This document shows positions 6,909-15,654 of a DNA stretch of 64,000 nucleotides, one piece after another; within the stretch, counting starts at the first letter, position 1, and each line of letters begins with the position of its first letter. Source of the DNA: Pseudomonas sp. BN411 (GTDB lineage Bacteria > Pseudomonadota > Gammaproteobacteria > Pseudomonadales > Pseudomonadaceae); the NCBI RefSeq assembly GCF_029871235.1, contig NZ_SSOM01000073.1, positions 1 through 64,000 of the forward strand, given 5' to 3'. The position numbers were made by a program, and so were the translations under genes. Below the pieces are notes generated by a model. The model searched no databases, was not told the DNA's origin, and was given only the letters and a program-made list of their open reading frames with translations.

Positions 6909-8920
6909 TCATCGGTTCTCGGATCATTGCGCCAGAAGGATTTCGTGGGCTGAAGAAAGGAATGGTCTATTACTTTCTTTTAAGCGACTCGATTAATAAT
7001 AGGGTAAGGTTTATCCAGTTCGGCAACAGTAAATCAGGCGTTCAAGCGTATTTGCTAACTGTCTCAAGGGTCGAGTTCGAGGAAGCTCTTGAAGCCGGTA
7101 AATTAATCGAGGAAAAGGGAAGTGAAAACTATCCGCCATGGCTAGAGCCTCTTCAGGGGATTTCAATATCCGAGTTAGAGCGCCGAAGAGTTAGTAAGAA
7201 AAAGACCTACCTTGAGATGGTTGATAGCAGGTACCTGGCAATTGCTGAACTTGTGATTCGGCGCAAAGAAATATTATCCGCTGAGAACCCAGACGCCATC
7301 ATCAATGCCCATGCTAAGACGCAAAAACCGGGACAAAATGCGCAACGAGTTAGGTTCTGGTTCTACGCATACATCGTATTTGGATTTGATAAATGGGTTT
7401 TGCGCCCAGCGTTCCATAACATTGGTAAATGGGATAGAGAAGAAAAGGCCGACATCACGAAATTTGGCAGACCTTCTAAGTGGGGCAAGAATCACGGATT
7501 CTCTGTGACTTCTGCGATGAAGCCAGTGATTCTAGATGGGTACATAAAATATCGCTCTCCCAGCAAAACCGAAAATGAGATCTACAACGAAGTTATAACC
7601 AATGAATTCGGTTGTATTTCCATTATGGATAAAGGTTGTCACTCTTTTATTCATCCTGACGGGAAACCATATCCCTCATTCCCCCAATATGTCTATTGGA
7701 TAGAAAAGCTTACTGAAGATAAGAGAGCTGAACGCGAACGTGCGCGTAAAGGTCAATATAAATATAAAGCAAAAGCTGGGGCAGAAGGCAGCTTCGCAGA
7801 GCATCTATTCAATCTTGTACAGCGAGTTGAATTTGACGGCTATAACTTGGTTGAAAAACTGAGCGGTATCACAGAGGGAAGCATAGTTGATGGATTCTGT
7901 GTGGTGCGTGCCGTGTGCGGTTTATCGGGTGCGGTGGTTGGTATAGGGTTTTCCCATGGTAAAGAAACTATGGAGGCCTATAAAATGTGCCTCTTTTCAA
8001 TGGCTATTAACAAAAAGCTGTTTGGGGAGTTGTTTGGTATAAAGATCGAACAAAGCGAATGGCCGTGCGTGGGGCTATCAGACAACATTGTTGTTGATCG
8101 GGGTCCTGCGGCAGGATTTCCATGTAAGCCCGAGATTACTTGGCTCGGTACTTTTGAGTTGCCACCTACATATTCTGGTCAATCTAAGGCAACAGTGGAA
8201 TCGTCACACCCGAAGAAGAAGAAAAATCTGGATCAGCCAACGCATTTCCATAGCGGACTAAATTTTGTGGAAATGGCTAAACGCGAAATATTTCAGGTGT
8301 TGAAAGACAACATGTCATCCGATGCTAGCGATCGGATGGACGAAGATTTGTACTTCCTCGGCTTCACACCTACGCCGCTCAATATATGGAAATATTATGA
8401 TGAGAAAGGAAGAACAAGCGCGATTGATATGAACTTTGATGAGGCAGTAAGACGCTTCCTAACTCCGCACCCTGCGTCAATAAAAAAAGATGCAGTTTAT
8501 TTTTATGGGAGAAAATATCGCTCTATTGAGATCATGGGTACGGGAGTATTCGATCGGGTCGCACGAGATGGCCATATTGAGGTTACTGCCTATGCAATAA
8601 CTATGTGCGTGCGACACATTTGGGTCGAGCTTGAAGGTAGGCTGTATCAGCTGAACGTAGTCGGTAAAGCAAGTGCGCGTCCCGGGAGTTCAGACATCTG
8701 CCTTCAAGACCTGATAAAGATTAATGAGAAAAGGCTGGAAGCGCTTGCCTTGCACAGAGAGGAAAGACGAGCGGTCGATCAATATTATACGGATCGATTC
8801 CGAGAGAATACTGGAAAGGATTGGAACAGCGGCCGGGAGAAAGTTGGACCGGCGGTTAAGAATGCTGCTTCACAACGTGATGAGGCAGATTACCTCCGAT
8901 ATGTTGGTAAGAAATCATGA
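6905..8920 (+). CDS. tnsB: TnsB-like DDE transposase
   Basis: This 671-residue Mu/Tn7-type transposase binds the element ends and performs strand transfer. The rve core gives D311 (VEFDGYNL), D398 (NIVVDRGP) and E432 (KATVESSHPKKKK); D398 and E432 have 33 residues between them, close to the family spacing. The N-terminal about 250 residues contain the DNA-binding helices, and a Mu C-terminal-type beta domain follows (about 540-600). The gene overlaps tnsA by 4 bp and tnsC by 4 bp (ATGA). The 22-bp repeats at 15503-15648 are the likely binding sites. Confidence 0.9.
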   Translation: MIIGSRIIAPEGFRGLKKGMVYYFLLSDSINNRVRFIQFGNSKSGVQAYLLTVSRVEFEEALEAGKLIEEKGSENYPPWLEPLQGISISELERRRVSKKKTYLEMVDSRYLAIAELVIRRKEILSAENPDAIINAHAKTQKPGQNAQRVRFWFYAYIVFGFDKWVLRPAFHNIGKWDREEKADITKFGRPSKWGKNHGFSVTSAMKPVILDGYIKYRSPSKTENEIYNEVITNEFGCISIMDKGCHSFIHPDGKPYPSFPQYVYWIEKLTEDKRAERERARKGQYKYKAKAGAEGSFAEHLFNLVQRVEFDGYNLVEKLSGITEGSIVDGFCVVRAVCGLSGAVVGIGFSHGKETMEAYKMCLFSMAINKKLFGELFGIKIEQSEWPCVGLSDNIVVDRGPAAGFPCKPEITWLGTFELPPTYSGQSKATVESSHPKKKKNLDQPTHFHSGLNFVEMAKREIFQVLKDNMSSDASDRMDEDLYFLGFTPTPLNIWKYYDEKGRTSAIDMNFDEAVRRFLTPHPASIKKDAVYFYGRKYRSIEIMGTGVFDRVARDGHIEVTAYAITMCVRHIWVELEGRLYQLNVVGKASARPGSSDICLQDLIKINEKRLEALALHREERRAVDQYYTDRFRENTGKDWNSGREKVGPAVKNAASQRDEADYLRYVGKKS

Positions 8921-10263
8921 TTGATGTGATTACGACTCGATTTGATGGCTTATCTGATGAGAACAGAATTCGTAAGATTGTCACCGTTAGGCCAAATCCG
9001 GTAACCGACCTAGAAGTATTGGAGTCTTCTGTTGGTGCTGAGAAGTTTGGAAATTCTTTAAAGGAAATCTATCTACCAAATAAGTTTTCGATCGACCTCA
9101 TAAAAGAGATGGTTGGTCGAGCTAACTTGTATTGTCGAGAAATATACGATTCTGAAAAGAGCTACCTATCTCGTGTGTACAATCCGCCAGACGGTGAGGT
9201 TGCCCCAATCTGCCTTACTGGTCTGGCAGGGGTTGGCAAGAGTCAAACCATCAACGCTCTGAGAAAGATCCTGCCTGGTCCTGTGGATCTTGCCTTGGAC
9301 CATTTCGAAGGTGTGCATAGGTTGCTTTCGCATTGGTACGTCAGTGCGCGAGGAAAAGCCGGTGGGAAGCAACTTTTGGCTGACTTCATTGGTGAAGAAT
9401 CATCCAAAGGTAGACATACGGTGGGGAAGCTTCTCGTTGAGTGCCGAAGGCGGGCAAATAGGGATGGTGTAGCACTTCTAATGCTGGAGGAAACGCAACA
9501 CATCAACACCGGTAATGGTGTATCTAGAGTGACAGATATACTCCTGACCATGGCTGCGATCGGACCGCCTATGGTGTATGTCTCAAACTACAGCCTTGTA
9601 CATCGGCTGTTGCGTCGGAACAGCGAGGATAAGCAGCGCCTCTTGGTTGAGCCCAGGATCATGTTGCCCGATTCGCCTGATAGTGAAGATTGGCGCGGCT
9701 ACATCCGTGAATGCATGAGGGTCAGCAATGGTTATTTATCTTCCTCAGAAGATACCTTGGTAGAGGAGGTTTACCGATCCACCTTTGGGATTAAGCGATT
9801 AGCGGTTCAATTGCTAAAGATCGCCTTCCTTGAGTCTCGTATGGTCGGCCGCCAAAGCATCGATGTAGACGACATCTATCGAGCTTATCGTTCAGCGGCA
9901 TATTCGGTGAATCGGAGGGATGTCGAGGAATTGCAGCGACAGGCAATTGAAAGCAGAGCCAGTAGTGGTCGATTGGATCTGAGATGCCCCTTTGAATTAC
10001 CAGTCCAGCAGAAATCCAATGTCGTCAGCTTCGCTAAGGCCGATCGGGACAATCGTGTCGCTAATAAGGTGTTCCTCTCTTCACTGAGTGAGATGGAACG
10101 TTCTACCTTGGCGCAGATAAGTGCTGATCCGCCAGCGTCGAACGAGGGTTCGCTTGCTCCCACAAGGCGGAAACCTGTGCCCAAGGCAACAAAGTCTGAC
10201 TTGGTCGATGCCTTCAATAAATTGCTTGAGCCCAAGCCGCCCGGTCCCCGACGCCCCAAATAG
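8917..10263 (+). CDS. tnsC: TnsC-like AAA+ ATPase, transposition regulator
   Basis: This 448-residue AAA+ ATPase links target recognition (TniQ/TnsD) to the TnsAB transposase and confers target immunity in Tn7 systems. Walker A is GLAGVGKS at residues 102-109 and Walker B is LLMLEE at about 187-192, followed by sensor-like segments (PPMVYVSNYSLVH). The C-terminal about 100 residues are basic and proline-rich (RRKPVPKATKSD, KPPGPRRPK), probably the TnsA/TnsB-contacting tail. The start overlaps the tnsB stop. No tniQ follows it; the only one lies divergently upstream. Confidence 0.88.
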   Translation: MIDVITTRFDGLSDENRIRKIVTVRPNPVTDLEVLESSVGAEKFGNSLKEIYLPNKFSIDLIKEMVGRANLYCREIYDSEKSYLSRVYNPPDGEVAPICLTGLAGVGKSQTINALRKILPGPVDLALDHFEGVHRLLSHWYVSARGKAGGKQLLADFIGEESSKGRHTVGKLLVECRRRANRDGVALLMLEETQHINTGNGVSRVTDILLTMAAIGPPMVYVSNYSLVHRLLRRNSEDKQRLLVEPRIMLPDSPDSEDWRGYIRECMRVSNGYLSSSEDTLVEEVYRSTFGIKRLAVQLLKIAFLESRMVGRQSIDVDDIYRAYRSAAYSVNRRDVEELQRQAIESRASSGRLDLRCPFELPVQQKSNVVSFAKADRDNRVANKVFLSSLSEMERSTLAQISADPPASNEGSLAPTRRKPVPKATKSDLVDAFNKLLEPKPPGPRRPK

Positions 10264-10342
10264 ACGAACGCCTGGATGCTGCAAATCCCTCCTTCTGCTC
10301 CCTTTGGCGGCGATGCTGGTCCGGCCGTCTACTCGGGAAGGG

Positions 10343-12670
10343 TCACACATAGATAGGATTACCTTTGTTTTCGAGCCAAGCAGTAACCTGGTTACGAAGA
10401 GTAGTGAGAGGTAGCTCGTGATCCGGGAAATCTGCTGGATTAATTGCCTCGCATCTCGCCTTTGCCACGTCCAGACCGATGAAATCCTCGAATGCCTCTC
10501 TACTGAACATGTTATGCACTTTAGTGACTCGATCACCTGCCGTATGGCTTGTGCCAACACTCATCGTGCTTTTAGCTATATCGGCAAACCCTTCATCAGT
10601 ACTGATGGCGCCCCGCATCCATCTTCGAGGCTCCTCTAGAGATCCTGCAAAGTGCTTCCATCGATAAAGCAGGTGAATGAGGTCAGGTTCGGCAATTAGA
10701 GCGAGTTTGTCCGCAGCGCGACTCCTAATCAAATGCAGCCAGATGGCCTTCATCGCCTCGACCGTAGCGAGATCGAGTGCGGGGTTGAAGTTAACTGCCT
10801 CTCTGTCTTTATGATCTGCTGGATCGTTCAGATGAATCAGCATCGCAGCAACGGAAAGCGCTTTTGTCGCGCGCAGCGCCTCTATTGCCAGGCTGCCTCG
10901 CTTATCCTCGGGGATTGCCTTCAAGTACCTCAAAGTCGCTCGCCATCCAGAAACCCAAGGGGAACTGAAAGGGTCGCCACCGAATCGCACGAATTTCTGC
11001 GCCACGATGAACATCCCCGGCAGCAGTACCGCTGCCTTCTCAACCGGGAGGCGGTCAGCCGACTCGTCCAACCTCGCAACGAGTGAGGGTAGCAAACCGT
11101 CTGCCTCGAATTCGGCGATCGAGGCTGCAAGGTTTTCGTCTGTCGATGCTGCGTCGAGGAACTCGACGAAGCGACGTTCTGAGACTTCACCGAGTGCGGT
11201 CTGCAATTCGAAATAACGCGGGAAGAAGCGGGGCGTGCATACCTGCTTGGCTGCTAACCATTGGAGACGATAACCGTCGTCGTACTCTGGGCCTCCCAGC
11301 GCCCATTCAAGGGGAGGAAACAGCATTTTGATCGTGTCCTGGGCGAGCTCGCGGCGGTCATCGGGAACGATCTCTAGGAGTCTCTTGGCGGCCGCCTGTA
11401 CCTCCGCCCTACGGCCTTCGCTCCGATAGCGAAGTTCTTGCAGGATCAACGACTTCTCTCTGAACAGAGCTTCGTGCAGATCTGGCTCGAACACGCGTAG
11501 CGTTTCCAGAATTAGGAAATCCACTAAATTCACTTCGAACAGATCACCGGAGGCATGCAGAGGCAGGTGCAGCGCGATCGACGAAAGCAATCGGTGGGCA
11601 TCTCGCATGTTTCGCAATCGAGGTTGGATGCAGCCTATCAATCCATTCCCCCAACGAACATCTGAGAAATCGTTCTGCTCGGAGGCGAAGTGCCTTGCCA
11701 ATTGGGACAGTTGTTCCCCGAAGATCTGATGCACCATATATGTTGGAACAGCGGGGAGGTCGAAATTAGCCTGGACAATCTTTTCAAGGAAGGCGCGCCC
11801 GTTGCCATCCGCAACCGGATCAAGCGCTCGCTCCACGATGCTGGGCTGGAACAGCAGTACGAAGACAATATTGGGCAGGTTGGCGTTAGCCTTTACCTGT
11901 CGCAGGAGAACCCGAATTTGTTCAGGTTCGAGTCTATCAATGTCGTCCACGAAAACGATTAGAGGTCGTTTCAGGTTACGCAGGCGGTCCTCCAGCGCTT
12001 TCCGTATTTGGTCGATCGATTCGCCGCTACGGTCGCGTCCAAGATGCTTTAGCAAGCGCCCGAGCAGGGATGTCGCAAGGGACAAGCCGGCGAGAACGGC
12101 AGCTAGAGTTGCAGCTTTAGGGAGGTTGAAGCCTATGGCTGAGGCAACGGAAATTACCGACGCGTTCGTCAGTATCGCTGAGATCTTCTGGCTTGCTCCG
12201 CCGGCTGTTTTGAGCGGTGCGCTGGCCCCCGAAAGGATCGCGCCGTAGCGCCGCAAGGCTTCAGCTCGTTCGATTGCTTCCTGGGAATGGTCGCCGCCCA
12301 ATCGATCAGCTATCTGGCCAAATAGGGCGCGGGTGATGGCATTGCCGTCGCCCCACTGCCAAGGGTTGAAATCGACCCAATGGACGTCGTCGCTCTTGGC
12401 ATTGAGCTGCTCGATCACCAGATATTTGAGTGAAGATTTGCCAAAGCCCCAGCCTCCTCGAATTGCAAACACACGGCCTTCGCGAGGGCTGAGTTCGGAG
12501 AGTACGCCGGCTATGCGGTCTGCATAACCTGCTCTTCGAAGCCGGTCTTCGGCTTTCGTGCGGATTGGGGACTCTGATCCGATTTCCCCCAGCGGGTGTG
12601 TCAGGGAATCTTCACCCGACTTTGCTTGATTGCGGAACCACTGCTTCAAACGTTTCCAAGGTTCGGTCAC
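10343..12670 (-). CDS. KAP-family P-loop NTPase with inserted membrane segments
   Basis: This 775-residue KAP NTPase has Walker A GGWGFGKSS at residues 72-80, a family FNPWQW motif (about 101-106) and Walker B LIVFVDDIDRL at about 237-247. Two hydrophobic helices (about 163-182 and 186-207) are inserted between the Walker motifs, as is characteristic of KAP proteins, and would anchor it to the inner membrane. The long C-terminal half (about 330-775) is alpha-helical with no recognised domain. KAP NTPases recur in bacterial defence islands, so an anti-phage role is plausible but inferred. It faces tnsC convergently with 79 bp between them, is monocistronic, and is probably transposon cargo. 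Confidence 0.85.
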   Translation of the reverse strand: MTEPWKRLKQWFRNQAKSGEDSLTHPLGEIGSESPIRTKAEDRLRRAGYADRIAGVLSELSPREGRVFAIRGGWGFGKSSLKYLVIEQLNAKSDDVHWVDFNPWQWGDGNAITRALFGQIADRLGGDHSQEAIERAEALRRYGAILSGASAPLKTAGGASQKISAILTNASVISVASAIGFNLPKAATLAAVLAGLSLATSLLGRLLKHLGRDRSGESIDQIRKALEDRLRNLKRPLIVFVDDIDRLEPEQIRVLLRQVKANANLPNIVFVLLFQPSIVERALDPVADGNGRAFLEKIVQANFDLPAVPTYMVHQIFGEQLSQLARHFASEQNDFSDVRWGNGLIGCIQPRLRNMRDAHRLLSSIALHLPLHASGDLFEVNLVDFLILETLRVFEPDLHEALFREKSLILQELRYRSEGRRAEVQAAAKRLLEIVPDDRRELAQDTIKMLFPPLEWALGGPEYDDGYRLQWLAAKQVCTPRFFPRYFELQTALGEVSERRFVEFLDAASTDENLAASIAEFEADGLLPSLVARLDESADRLPVEKAAVLLPGMFIVAQKFVRFGGDPFSSPWVSGWRATLRYLKAIPEDKRGSLAIEALRATKALSVAAMLIHLNDPADHKDREAVNFNPALDLATVEAMKAIWLHLIRSRAADKLALIAEPDLIHLLYRWKHFAGSLEEPRRWMRGAISTDEGFADIAKSTMSVGTSHTAGDRVTKVHNMFSREAFEDFIGLDVAKARCEAINPADFPDHELPLTTLRNQVTAWLENKGNPIYV

Positions 12671-13111
12671 TGTGCGGAGCCTCCATGCGAGGCGTCGAGC
12701 CTATCGACGCAGTGGGGTGTCAGCGTCGCATTGCTGCTTAATGGTAGAGGCAGCGTGGCTCTCGCAAGAAATCCTCCGCGACTTTCCGCAGCTTTTTTCC
12801 CTTTAACGTTTCGACACATAGTCCAACCGCGCTACACCCGAAGTGATCACGGCATCCTAGCCGATCCCCTTGAGAACCGGCAGGTACGCCGTGTCAAACG
12901 CATGCATGAGGACGGCCGGGAGCACAGCAGGGTCGTATTCGCGGGAAGGCGTAACGCCACCGAGCAAGGCACCTGAAGGAGTATCGTGTACTCCTGCTCA
13001 GGGAGAAGCTCCTGGCTGCCATAGTGGGAATCGATGCCATTCTTCACCCTAGGGAAGTTGAGCTGTAGCGCGTTACCAGACATCGATTTCGTAGTCGCCG
13101 TGCCTTTGAGG
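12671..13111. other. Gene-poor spacer with one copy of a 29-bp repeat
   Basis: About 440 bp contain no ORF I can support. A minus-strand frame at 12847-13122 (TTG start overlapping the stop of the gene at 13112) has a protein-like first part (MSGNALQLNFPRVKNG) but runs through the repeat and then into low-quality sequence. The region holds repeat copy 1 at 12961-12989. Next to it AGGAGTA / TACTCCT forms a 7-bp hairpin at about 12978-12996. Confidence 0.5.
12961..12989 (+). repeat. 29-bp direct repeat, copy 1
   Basis: The motif is CGAGCAA-G-GC-A-CCTGAAGG followed by AGTATCGTGT. It matches 15043-15071 at 27 of 29 positions by eye. The two copies are direct repeats about 2.08 kb apart and flank the genes at 13112-15021. 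Confidence 0.75.
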
Positions 13112-13465
13112 TCAAGCGCCAATAGACCGCCGTATGTCTTTCAAAATTTGGCTAGGCGCTTCGTCCTGGAGCGCCAGCAAGGCAATGCGCAGATTGGGCT
13201 GAAGTTGCGCATGGAAATACCAGCGCCCCGCTTCACGCTCTGCATGGCCTCGATAAATCCCGCAGAGGGCCGTCATCAATGTCTGAATGATCATGTGGCT
13301 ACCGGCGTAGTGAACGAATACTGATCCGCTCGGTTGCTGTCGCACGTCGATAACCTCGCTAAGGATGCGCAACTGTTGGTGCCAAAGCTCTGCGGGCTGC
13401 AACTCCATAAAGGCATCAAAGCGCGGTTTTTGCGGTGGTTCGTCCAGCCGATTTTGGTCGTTCAT
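13112..13465 (-). CDS. Hypothetical protein (117 aa)
   Basis: I do not recognise this 117-residue soluble protein. It has no signal peptide or clear motif; the middle (PSGSVFVHYAGSHMIIQTLM) looks like alternating beta and alpha structure. I chose the ATG at 13465 because CGGAGT precedes it; the frame is open to 13516. It is divergent from the membrane-protein gene at 13601, with a gap of about 135 bp that would contain both promoters. It lies inside the segment bounded by the 29-bp repeats, so it may be part of the same cassette. Confidence 0.6.
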   Translation of the reverse strand: MNDQNRLDEPPQKPRFDAFMELQPAELWHQQLRILSEVIDVRQQPSGSVFVHYAGSHMIIQTLMTALCGIYRGHAEREAGRWYFHAQLQPNLRIALLALQDEAPSQILKDIRRSIGA

Positions 13466-13600
13466 GATTGACTCCGGTCGAAGGTCAGGGCCTTCAATCT
13501 GCTGCGACCGTTGCACGGAAAGGAGTCATAAAGGGGGGCAATACGGTTATCAGCCGTTATTCTGTGGCCTTCAATGGTGCTAGAAAGGGAGGTTCGAGCC

Positions 13601-14563
13601 TTGGATTTACTGACTGAACTGGAAGCCGTCAAAAAGGGACTGGAGGCGGCGCCATCCTCTGGCAAGGCGGCGGACGTCGTCGCCCATCTGGTCAGCGAGA
13701 CGCTGGATGCGCTTCGGCGTGGCCTGGAGTGTGCTGATTTCGAACGCCGGCAGATTGTTTACGGGTGCCTGCCCACCAGCAAAGCCTCTGAGGCTAATCC
13801 CAAAACCTGGGTGCCGCACATCACTCAGCTGCAGCGGGTGTTGGCGGCCCATTCCGAACGGGTCGAATTGCTCCTCATGAATCGTGGCGGACGCGGCAAC
13901 ACGGGTACCTATCGTCTTCAGTTGGTGACGTCCGCAGGTGAGGAAGATGTCGCGCCAGCAAACGCAGAAGCGGCTGCTTTCGTGTCGATCCGTTACGTCC
14001 GTTCGTCAATCAACGGCATCAAACCGTTTTTTCTCGTCCGTCCCTTCCTCAATAAGGAGCTCAAGAACCGCAGTTGGCGCGGCTTGGTGTTCTTGCTGGG
14101 CTTCGTCCTACTCGGGGCACTGGTCACGGGGGTGGTACCGATACTGCTCTTGCTGGCACTGGTGTATGGCACCGCCACGATCGAGTTGAAGCAGATCGTC
14201 AGCCTGGCCTTGCTGTTCGTCGTTTCCTGGGGGGTATGGCGGCAGGTGTATCGTCCCTTTTTCCAATTGATCGACGACCGTGTGGTGAAGGCACCCGCCT
14301 GGGTCATTGGCTTGATGGAAGATCCGTGCGAGTTAGAAATGCATCGGCAAGAAGATGGGCAATGGACACGGCTGGTTCGCTTCCAGGCCGAGTGTTCGCT
14401 GTGTGGAGGGGCTGTTGAGCTCCGGCCCGGCACGCCAGATCACCGCTACCCGCTGGTGGGGCGTTGTGGCAATAGCCCGCATGCCCACGTCTATTCCTTT
14501 GACCGCATGTTGCTGTGCGGCTCCTACATCGGCCCGCCGCTGGCATGGGAGGCGAATCAGTGA
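13601..14563 (+). CDS. Membrane protein with C-terminal zinc-finger-like region
   Basis: This protein of about 320 residues has a soluble N-terminal domain (about 1-150). Two hydrophobic helices follow (LVFLLGFVLLGALVTGVVPI, then IVSLALLFVVSWGVW). A C-terminal cytoplasmic domain contains CSLCGG and a later C and H in GRCGNSPHAH, a possible zinc site. The TTG at 13601 has AAGGGAGG eight bases upstream and is preferred over an ATG at 13574. Its stop overlaps the GTG start of the next gene, so the two are coupled. The function is unknown; a two-helix membrane protein paired with a nuclease-like partner resembles effector-sensor pairs in defence systems, which is inference. Confidence 0.65.
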   Translation: MDLLTELEAVKKGLEAAPSSGKAADVVAHLVSETLDALRRGLECADFERRQIVYGCLPTSKASEANPKTWVPHITQLQRVLAAHSERVELLLMNRGGRGNTGTYRLQLVTSAGEEDVAPANAEAAAFVSIRYVRSSINGIKPFFLVRPFLNKELKNRSWRGLVFLLGFVLLGALVTGVVPILLLLALVYGTATIELKQIVSLALLFVVSWGVWRQVYRPFFQLIDDRVVKAPAWVIGLMEDPCELEMHRQEDGQWTRLVRFQAECSLCGGAVELRPGTPDHRYPLVGRCGNSPHAHVYSFDRMLLCGSYIGPPLAWEANQ

Positions 14564-15021
14564 GCCGTCCCGAAATCATGGAGCTGCTTGGCCAGGCAAA
14601 GATCCTGGCGCAGCGCTACCGAGCGCTAACTAAGAAGCCCCTGGGCATAACCGGCGAAGTGGCCGAGTTTGAAGTTGCCCGCCTGTTGGGCCTGGACCTT
14701 ACAGAGGCACGCCATGCGGGCTATGACGCCACCGAAGTTCGTGAAGGCGCAACGTGGAGGGTTCAGATCAAAGGTCGCTGTGTCTCATCGCTTCGGGAGG
14801 CCAAGGGGCGACTCGGCGCCATATACATAACCAAAGAATTCGACTCCGTGATGCTCGTACTGCTGGACTTTGAGTTTGAAGCACTTGCCATCTATGAGTC
14901 TCCCCGGGCCTCTGTTGTGGAGCGACTCAATCGGCCTGGGTCCAAGGCTAGAAACGAACGTTTCTCGCTAGGGATCGCGCAGTTCAAGTCGATAGCGACA
15001 CTGCGCTGTCTTCGGCCATAG
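14560..15021 (+). CDS. PD-(D/E)XK-like (DUF6998-type) hypothetical protein
   Basis: This 153-residue protein has a possible restriction-endonuclease-like core: E33/E36 in GEVAEFEVARLLG, D56 in GYDATEV, and Q69-x-K71 in WRVQIKGR. The E...D...QxK layout is the variant seen in Mrr-type and related PD-(D/E)XK nucleases, and it resembles DUF6998 proteins. The GTG start at 14560 has GGGAGG six bases upstream and overlaps the previous stop (GTGA), so translation is coupled to the membrane protein. The assignment rests on motif spacing only; a non-catalytic binding role is possible. Confidence 0.6.
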   Translation: MSRPEIMELLGQAKILAQRYRALTKKPLGITGEVAEFEVARLLGLDLTEARHAGYDATEVREGATWRVQIKGRCVSSLREAKGRLGAIYITKEFDSVMLVLLDFEFEALAIYESPRASVVERLNRPGSKARNERFSLGIAQFKSIATLRCLRP

Positions 15022-15042
15022 TGTGGCGGCGGCTAACCGAGC

Positions 15043-15071
15043 CGAGCAAAGCTCCTGAAGGAGTATCGTGT
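15043..15071 (+). repeat. 29-bp direct repeat, copy 2
   Basis: Second copy of the motif at 12961-12989, with two mismatches. It begins 22 bp past the stop of the PD-(D/E)XK-like gene and about 45 bp before the zinc-ribbon gene. The 7-bp hairpin beside copy 1 is not present here. Confidence 0.75.
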
Positions 15072-15116
15072 GCCAGACAAGCGAAGGTGCACATGTACCC
15101 TGGTGGGAGGTTCTCG

Positions 15117-15425
15117 ATGAAGATCACAGCTATGGAACAGGCCGAATCGGTCAGTGATGTCCTGTGCGACGTTTGTGGTGCTAGCACGCGTGTTGAAGGG
15201 TATGGATTGCAATTTGGCACTCTTCGCGCCAGTTGGGGGTATGGCTCGACCCATGACGGCGAGCGCTATGAAGTCCATCTGTGCGAGCCCTGTTTTTTCG
15301 GGACGCTTTCAGGCCTCAGACGTGAGCGCATGGTGAACTTCATGTTCAGTGATGAGGACCAAGACCTCAGCGATTTTGGGCGCGTTGCTCGCGATGATCT
15401 GTTCAAAGACGGCGGCAACTCCTGA
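15117..15425 (+). CDS. Small zinc-ribbon-like hypothetical protein
   Basis: This is a 102-residue soluble protein with two CxxC pairs, CDVCG (about residues 17-21) and CEPC (about 61-64). They are separated by a segment ending GSTHDGERYEVHLC, consistent with a treble-clef or zinc-ribbon fold. I chose the ATG at 15117 because GGGAGG precedes it; the longer frame from 15021 runs through the 29-bp repeat and is unlikely. It follows the nuclease-like gene on the same strand and is the last gene before the transposon end. The function is unknown. Confidence 0.65.
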   Translation: MKITAMEQAESVSDVLCDVCGASTRVEGYGLQFGTLRASWGYGSTHDGERYEVHLCEPCFFGTLSGLRRERMVNFMFSDEDQDLSDFGRVARDDLFKDGGNS

Positions 15426-15502
15426 TCTCGATGTTGGTCACAGTTGTAGGTGCCTCTCCAATTCGCAGACCCATGGCGATCCAGATAGGCGAGCGTCTGA
15501 AT

Positions 15503-15648
15503 GCGCGACAGACTTTATTCTTTAGCTGTTCCCTGGTTTCTACGATTTCGAGGGGGCGCGACAGACTTTAGATGCACACTATCGTATAGGCGGGCTCACG
15601 GGGCACTAGGGCTGGCGACGGCAAAGGTGCGACGGACTTTATTCTCTA
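15503..15648 (-). repeat. Three 22-bp repeats, probable transposon end (TnsB sites)
   Basis: Three direct copies share the core GCGAC(A/G)GACTTTA at 15503-15524, 15556-15577 and 15627-15648. The outer two continue as TTCT-T/C-TA; the middle copy diverges after the core. Spaced 22-bp repeats at the border of a Tn7-like element are the expected TnsB binding array; Tn7 has three such sites at its left end. The last copy ends six bases before the hairpin of the adjacent histidine-kinase gene. Confidence 0.75.
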
Positions 15649-15654
15649 AGATCA

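Larger units (their letters stand above)
1..15654. mobile_element. Tn7-like transposon region (left end not in window)
   Basis: A Tn7-type module (tniQ, tnsA, tnsB, tnsC), a silencer, a DUF2971 gene, a KAP NTPase and a hypothetical cassette occupy the DNA left of 15654. Three copies of a 22-bp motif at 15503-15648 form one end, comparable to the three spaced TnsB sites of the Tn7 left end. I found no matching end between tniQ and tnsA or elsewhere down to base 1, so the other end should be left of the window. The right limit is placed between 15650 and 15660 because the histidine-kinase hairpin starts at 15655. The left limit given is only the window edge. Confidence 0.65.

Noticed and set aside
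12847-13122. Minus-strand ORF overlapping the end of the gene at 13112
   Set aside because: TTG start and a protein-like first third, but it runs through the 29-bp repeat and then degenerates; not enough support to annotate.
15021-15425. Longer start (15021) for the zinc-ribbon gene
   Set aside because: The first 32 codons would run through the 29-bp repeat, and the ATG at 15117 has a good ribosome site.
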